In this document: piece by piece, positions 59,135-64,000 of the stretch
How positions within the stretch are numbered: position 1 is the stretch's first letter
Layout: each line of letters opens with the position of its first letter
Source: Diploscapter coronatus
Taxonomy: Eukaryota > Nematoda > Chromadorea > Rhabditida > Rhabditidae
Length of the DNA stretch: 64,000 nt
Direction of reading: 5' to 3'
NCBI GenBank assembly: GCA_964036155.1
Contig: OZ038422.1
Location: 54,087,201 to 54,151,200 of the forward strand
The notes under the pieces: generated by a model
What the model was told of the DNA's origin: nothing
Databases searched by the model: none
The model's input: only the letters and a program-made list of their open reading frames with translations
Translations under genes and position numbers: made by a program

Positions 59135-62100
59135 ATGATGTCCGAAAACAGTCAACGCAACGTGGAAAACGAAGAATTCGAAGATGGGGAGGAGCGACTG
59201 CTCGCGAAGGAGGCAGAGTGAGTCAGACGTTTCAAATTGTTCTTTCCCAAAATTGACTTACTCGAAAAGTCTATCCTACAACTTCTTGAGAATTTTGATA
59301 TTGTTTGGGTGAAAAGACGATCGGTATACGGGAACTCCATAAAAATGAAACCCTTGAATTTTGAGGCTCAAAGTTCCAAAATTTTTAAGCTTGAGCTTTC
59401 AATTCACCTTGCCGTTGCACTTCTCCCAAATTTTCAAGCCGATGTGAAGAATGGGCGTTTAAGTGCGAAAATCGATTGAACTTGGAGAAATCTTTCCGAC
59501 AGTATCATGTTGCCTTACTGATTGTTTTTATCGGCTTCCCATACAGACCCAAGCAAGCTTTTGGTCAGAATAGGAAATTTTATGGGTTAGCTACGCTAGA
59601 AAATTTCTTCAGAATAAAAAATGATCCATAAGAAAGACCGGGGCATGATTTTGGGGATGTTTTACTTGTCGAGTGTACGCACAGATTCTGGCTAAAGCTC
59701 TGCCTAGATTTGTTTCCAAAAGTTGGTCCACGAATTAATCCTTGAAATTACGAAAAGTCGGTGATAAAAATTTTCCGAGATTTTTTGCCATTTATTTCAA
59801 TATTCACTATATTTCAGAGACATCGGCGTGAAAACGTGGCAGGCCTGGGCAGCTCGTGACAAGCAAGCCAGGGAGCATTACGCTGCATTCAGACAGAAGG
59901 AAATCGAGAAGGAACGTGTCGACAGGCACATCATCCATCTCAAGTAGGTTAAACTGAAGCTTGTAGAGAGTTTGTTTAGTCTACAGGATTTAGCTTCCGA
60001 CTCGGTGTTTGGGAGTGTAGAAACTAAAAGAAAAAGTTTCTAGCATGGCGAGATACGACTAGAAAGGAGTTACCTTCTTTTTTTTCTCGATAATTCTTCA
60101 ACAAAAAGACAATTTTGATAATTCGGAAACCGATTTCGAGCTCGATTTTCATCTCGTTCCTGTTCTTCAAATGGTGGCTTGTCAGAAAAGTCAACTTGTC
60201 CTTTTTAGTTTGCAATCCTCCAGTCTCAAACACCATGATGATACAACAAAAATAGCTTATGGTGACTTTGAAGAAGTTGTATTTAGGCATTTGGACAAAC
60301 AGGAAGCCAGGTTGAGAGGAACTGTGCCCACATTTCTACCGAAGGGAAGGCAGAAGTCGGCTGCGCAGAAGAAGAGAGAAGCCAGAGTCGTCGATCCAAG
60401 TTGTTAGCTCGTTAATCTATTCATTCATTCATTCATTCAGACGATCAGAGCAATTCGACTCCATCTGCCTCCCAATCGACTCCCAGACAGCCTCCTTCCC
60501 TCCCTTCCATTCCCAAGAACATCGATATCTTCTACACCAGCATGGTCTTCCCTGACAAGAAGCGATTCTTGGTACGTCACGCCTTCTGGAAGAGTGATTT
60601 GGGGGAGGGCTTTCTATATAATTAACCGACTGACCCAACCACCCACCATCATTACTAAAATTCATCGAATTTTAGATTCGAATGTAGGAAAAAGTAATTG
60701 GTGAAGTTTAGTAATGGTAATGGTAGCTAAGCGGTCAATCATAGAAGGGGGGGACCATTAGGGAAAGATATGATTCTTGCAACGAAGGAGATTGTAAAAG
60801 GATAAAAGTGTCGATATTATTAGAGCTCATCTTTTTAAATGCTAATTATTCGCACCTTGCAGATTCACACCCCAAACGGCCTTTACATGGTGCAGAGCGT
60901 GCCGAGTTTGCCCCTGGCCATTTCGTCTCGATCTAACGCCTCTTCTCCTCCATCCCCAATCACCTCTCCCTGTGCAGGCGGCAGTTTCTCCACTTCAGCA
61001 GTCGTGCAGCTCTCTCCGGTCTCTGCCCAGCCATCTCACAATCAGCATTTCCCACTGCAACAGCAGCAGTCGGCTTCTGCCAACTCAACTCCTATGCCTT
61101 CTAGTCCAATTTACAATCAGGTAAACAAGTTCTATTTTACCATAAAAAAATATCAATTTCTTCCATGCGTCTGCACCAGTCCAGCCTCATTTTGTGCAAT
61201 CCTCTTCTCACTTCTACAAGCAGCATCATCCGTATGCCTCTCCGGTTCACAATCAGGCTACTGTAATATCACTTCTCTAATTCTTTTCAAAAATGAACAA
61301 ATTTTTGTCAGGCTGAGAATTTGCTCTACATTATCCTCGAAATCGGTGTTGCCTATCTTTTGGCAAGAAAGACGTTGCGAAGCCTTCCCGTTGATTCTGC
61401 ATTCTCTGTCCTCCTTTTATACTCATTTCAATTGTGGCTCGTTTCGCGCTCACTTCAACCTTTTACCCAAACATAGGCAACACCGATCGAGTTCAATAGA
61501 GAGTATAGGAGTTACTCAAAATTGAGATCGCATATCTTCTTTCTTTCTTGGAAGCTCAACTAATTCAATCACTTCAATACAAACTGAATTATCTTTCGCA
61601 AGAAAAATTGGAGGACCGTTCAAAACCATCCTGAAATCCTGCCTGGGTTTACGTGAGAGAATCAATTTGCAGACCTCTGCAATTGCCCAGCCTTCTCACT
61701 TTTATCAACAGCAAGCTGTTTATTCTACTCCGGTTCATAGCCAGGTATTTATGATATGCTTCTAGACTTGAAACCTTGTATTTCTTCAGGCTCATGCAAA
61801 TGCTCAGCCTGCTCATTGCTATCAGCAACAACCTGCTTATGGCACTTCTATGCATAATCAGGTGGCTGGTGAATATAGAAAATTCGTAATATCAAGCATT
61901 TTCAGTCTCCCTCTGTGCAGCCAGCCCCTCATCTCTATCACCACCACCAGCAGCAGCAGCAGCAGCAGCACCAGAGCTATGTCAACCCTTCTCACAGTCA
62001 GCCCGTCACTTCCATTCACAACCAGGTAAAGTCTGCGAGTACTTTTCTCCCATAAATGAGCATTTTTCTATCAAACGCTATTTATCTATTCGTCCTTTCA

Positions 62101-62760
62101 TTTCCTTGTTTTAGAAGGTAAACATTCGCAACCTTCTGTAATAACGTGTTTCAAAAGGGAAAGATTACATAATTTGCAGACTCCTTCTGCATCTGCTTCT
62201 ACGCAGCCCCAGTCCAGCTTCTGCGATACTTCCATTCAGCAGCACATCTACAAGGAATCGGAAGAGATTTCATTGATGGTCAGTTTTTCATTTCTTCCTT
62301 CGAAATAGAACAAATTTCGTCCAGACTTGTAACTTTTCTGAAATTCTGATATCTGCACCCGACCCGATCCGCACTTTTTCAAATTGCGTTCCCGCATTCG
62401 TCCCCTACCCTCAAAAATGATACCCGACCCGCGAGTGCGGGTTTTTATTTGTAAGTCTGATTGCGTCCCTAACACATTTTCCAAAAGCGGTCAAAATGTG
62501 GCAATTTATGATAAAAAAAAAAACAATTACTGTTGTTGTTTAATTTTTAGCAGGAGAATTTTTTTCCTTCTCGAAAGGACTATGCATTTTGAATGAAATA
62601 TCTCAATCCTTTCATTGAATTTGAAATTTCACAGAACCTACCATCGGCTGCAGACGAGTGTCTTCCAGTGCTGAAGGATGTGAGCTTTGGAGAGACTTCC
62701 TCTGCATTCGACTCGGATTTCAACGAGTTCTTCGTGGAAGACTCCCATTCCTTCTCATAA
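59135..62760 (+). CDS. Gln/His-rich protein with tandemly duplicated HNQ-ended exons (unrecognised)
   Basis: Ten exons in my model sum to exactly 1,200 nt, or 399 residues: 59135-59217, 59818-59943, 60287-60399, 60441-60571, 60863-61120, 61673-61744, 61790-61861, 61906-62025, 62180-62278 and 62635-62760. The N-terminal third is a charged helix (TWQAWAARDKQAREHYAAF, KEIEKERVDRHIIHLK). A middle part reads FYTSMVFPDKKRFL then IHTPNGLYMVQS. The rest is low-complexity with repeats of one pattern, an exon beginning TSA/AHA and running QP-H-Y-QQQ-Y-T-P-V-H-N/S-Q: TSAIAQPSHFYQQQAVYS, AHANAQPAHCYQQQPAYG and SPSVQPAPHLYHHH with a polyglutamine run. The end is acidic (SAFDSDFNEFFVEDSHSF). All repeat exons are phase 0 at both ends, so copies can be gained or lost without frame damage. 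A Gln-rich region with an acidic tail suggests a regulatory nuclear or RNA-binding partner, but no domain is recognised. Confidence 0.7.
61167..61256 (+). pseudogene. Decayed copy of the repeated exon
   Basis: It lies in the intron between exons 5 and 6 of the gene at 59135-62760. It is open for 30 codons in the frame that matches the neighbouring repeat exons (QPHFVQSSSHFYKQHHPYAS then PVHNQ). The base pair expected to be the acceptor AG is AT (CCAT just before it), and the donor reads CAG-GC rather than CAG-GT. The nearest other AG would put it out of frame. It is therefore either skipped or retained only with non-standard splicing. Skipping leaves the reading frame intact. Confidence 0.6.
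61342..61487. repeat. Intronic inverted repeat
   Basis: ATCGGTGTTGCCTAT at 61342-61356 is the exact reverse complement of 61473-61487, and similarity extends beyond the core on both sides. It could fold into a hairpin in the pre-mRNA of the glutamine-rich gene, between the decayed exon and the next repeat exon. Confidence 0.75.
61944..61973 (+). repeat. CAG trinucleotide tract encoding polyglutamine
   Basis: A near-perfect CAC/CAG run in exon 8 of the glutamine-rich gene, coding for histidines followed by seven glutamines. Such tracts vary in length between individuals. Confidence 0.85.
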
Positions 62761-63432
62761 ACAGTTTTCTGTGCAGGGACAGGTCGTGTTTTTTCAGACA
62801 AAATTATTGGTATAGCCAAACTTCATGTAAAATAATCATCACCTAGCTATTTCTTATTCTTTCGTCTTTAATCTCTAGTCTTAATTTTGAATAATTTAAT
62901 GGTTCATTCATCCTAAAGTAGTTATTTCGTAGTTTATAACGTCTGTGATATATTTATTCTATGGGGTTTAAGTTAATATCAACTCTAGTCATATCTTGTT
63001 TGAATTTTTCGATCATGTTTGATTTTGTATTTATTTTGCTTTATATTTTTGGGTTTATATCGATTTTTCTTTCTTTATTTAAAACACTGAAGAGTGGTGA
63101 TCAAATTTTAATGTCGAAAAGTCAAATAAATTGTATTCGTCCTAGATCAATCCGTTTCGGCAGCTATTAAATGACGGACTGACGGCCCCTATAGAGAGAG
63201 GGTAGGGTGAAATAGTGTGTGAAAGGCAAGGGCGCATCAGTTAGTCATATAGCTGTTGCCATCGGTTTTTTTTTGCTCATTCGATATAGATAATTCTTAT
63301 AAAGTAAACCTTCATAACCATCACGAATCTTCTTCCCGAAGAAAAAATCGGTTAGAAACCGATGCAGTATCTTCCAGCATCTGAAAGATCTTCATAGCTA
63401 ATCGATTGATTTTAGCAACTTACAGTTTCTCA
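62761..63432. other. Intergenic region
   Basis: About 670 bp after the glutamine-rich gene. It is AT-rich and probably holds that gene's 3' UTR and the promoter of the next gene. An acceptor-like ACTTACAG ends about seven bases before the ATG at 63433. Confidence 0.5.
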
Positions 63433-63979
63433 ATGGCTCTTCCTCCTTGGAAGCCGGAAAGAAATTATAACTATCAGGAGGATCTCATGGTGAGCTTCTT
63501 TCCATTCAAAGTCTACTTTGATGTCCACCATGAGTATATCATTCCTGCATTATCGCAACAAAATCTAGGAAAATTAATTAAATATTCATAAAATTTGATT
63601 CAATTATAACTTTCGTTGTAAATCTAGTTTTTCAGTTTCGTTCTTGAAACCTGGAAAATTCCAGTTGGAGAAACTCAAAAAGTCAGAAACTTCCCATAAA
63701 CTGATAAGATTGTTTTCAGAAAAACCTGAAAGAGGCCTATGAAGAGATCGATGCGAAAGTGCACCGAAAACTCGACGTCGATTTGGAAGAGATGCTCAAA
63801 AATATTAGTGTAAGTTCATTTTGCGAAATATAAACGAGTTTGAATTTCGGATTACCTTAAAATGCTTTTTGCTACTCTTCTAATGAATAGTTGCATTGCA
63901 GTTTAACGGAGATTTCGACTCCGAAATTTCCAAAAATTCAAATCTCGATCCTGGAATTTTCAAAATCTCGTTCCGTTGA
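63433..63979 (+). CDS. Small coiled-coil-type protein at the right edge (unrecognised, possibly incomplete)
   Basis: Three exons, 63433-63489, 63720-63809 and 63902-63979, join in phase 0 and give 74 residues. It begins MALPPWKPERNYNYQEDLM after an acceptor-like TTACAG that fits trans-splicing. A charged amphipathic helix follows (KNLKEAYEEIDAKVHRKL then DVDLEEMLKNIS), suited to a coiled coil. The third exon ends in a TGA at 63977-63979, 21 bases before the window edge. The third exon is less certain than the first two, because its composition changes and the coding sequence could instead continue past the window. I do not recognise a family. Confidence 0.5.
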
Positions 63980-64000
63980 AATGATATGTTTAAAGGAAAG

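Noticed and set aside
1..64000. Search for tRNA, rRNA, bacterial operons or Shine-Dalgarno-type features
   Set aside because: No convincing A/B-box pairs with a cloverleaf, no rRNA-like conserved blocks, and all coding evidence is intron-rich eukaryotic.

Overview
This window is a piece of a nematode nuclear genome, most likely from a rhabditid (clade V-like) worm. The evidence is many short introns (about 40-60 nt) ending in TTTCAG, start codons lying a few bases after splice-acceptor-like sequences (as expected for spliced-leader trans-splicing), a PIWI-clade Argonaute, a DBL-1-type BMP ligand, nematode small Ly6-type proteins and serpentine receptors. Almost all genes are interrupted, so I rebuilt the exons by hand from splice sites, reading frame and protein families. 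For the best models the summed exon lengths are exact multiples of three.

Region 1-11,150 is accessory: the 3' part of an aromatic/threonine-rich secreted-type protein, a minus-strand seven-helix receptor with a frame break, a Tc1-family transposon with near-identical terminal repeats but a dead transposase, a TTAA-flanked foldback MITE, and an F-box/kelch gene. A pair of inverted dispersed repeats (about 2.35 and 11.1 kb) brackets this block. Region 11,150-18,290 is a gene-poor stretch upstream of a BMP ligand gene (dbl-1-like, to 21,023). A small secreted cationic peptide gene follows at 22.8-23.6 kb.

Region 24,290-42,000 is conserved housekeeping and developmental: a 22-exon MTA/LIN-40 NuRD subunit (minus), a DUF4440/NTF2-like protein, the farnesyltransferase beta subunit, and a PiT-type sodium-phosphate transporter. 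Region 42,800-47,300 holds a 17-exon inversin-like ankyrin/IQ gene that uses three GC-AG introns and carries a complete antisense Ly6-like gene inside its second intron.

Region 47,700-58,900 is a minus-strand run: piwi, epsin, the FUBI-S30 ribosomal protein and a lysine-rich nuclear-type protein. The last two are spaced like a nematode operon. The piwi gene fires divergently, from only 246 bp, against a plus-strand glutamine/histidine-rich gene (59.1-62.8 kb). That gene is built of tandemly duplicated exons, one copy of which has lost its splice acceptor. A short partly visible gene closes the window. I found no rRNA or CRISPR and no tRNA I could support.
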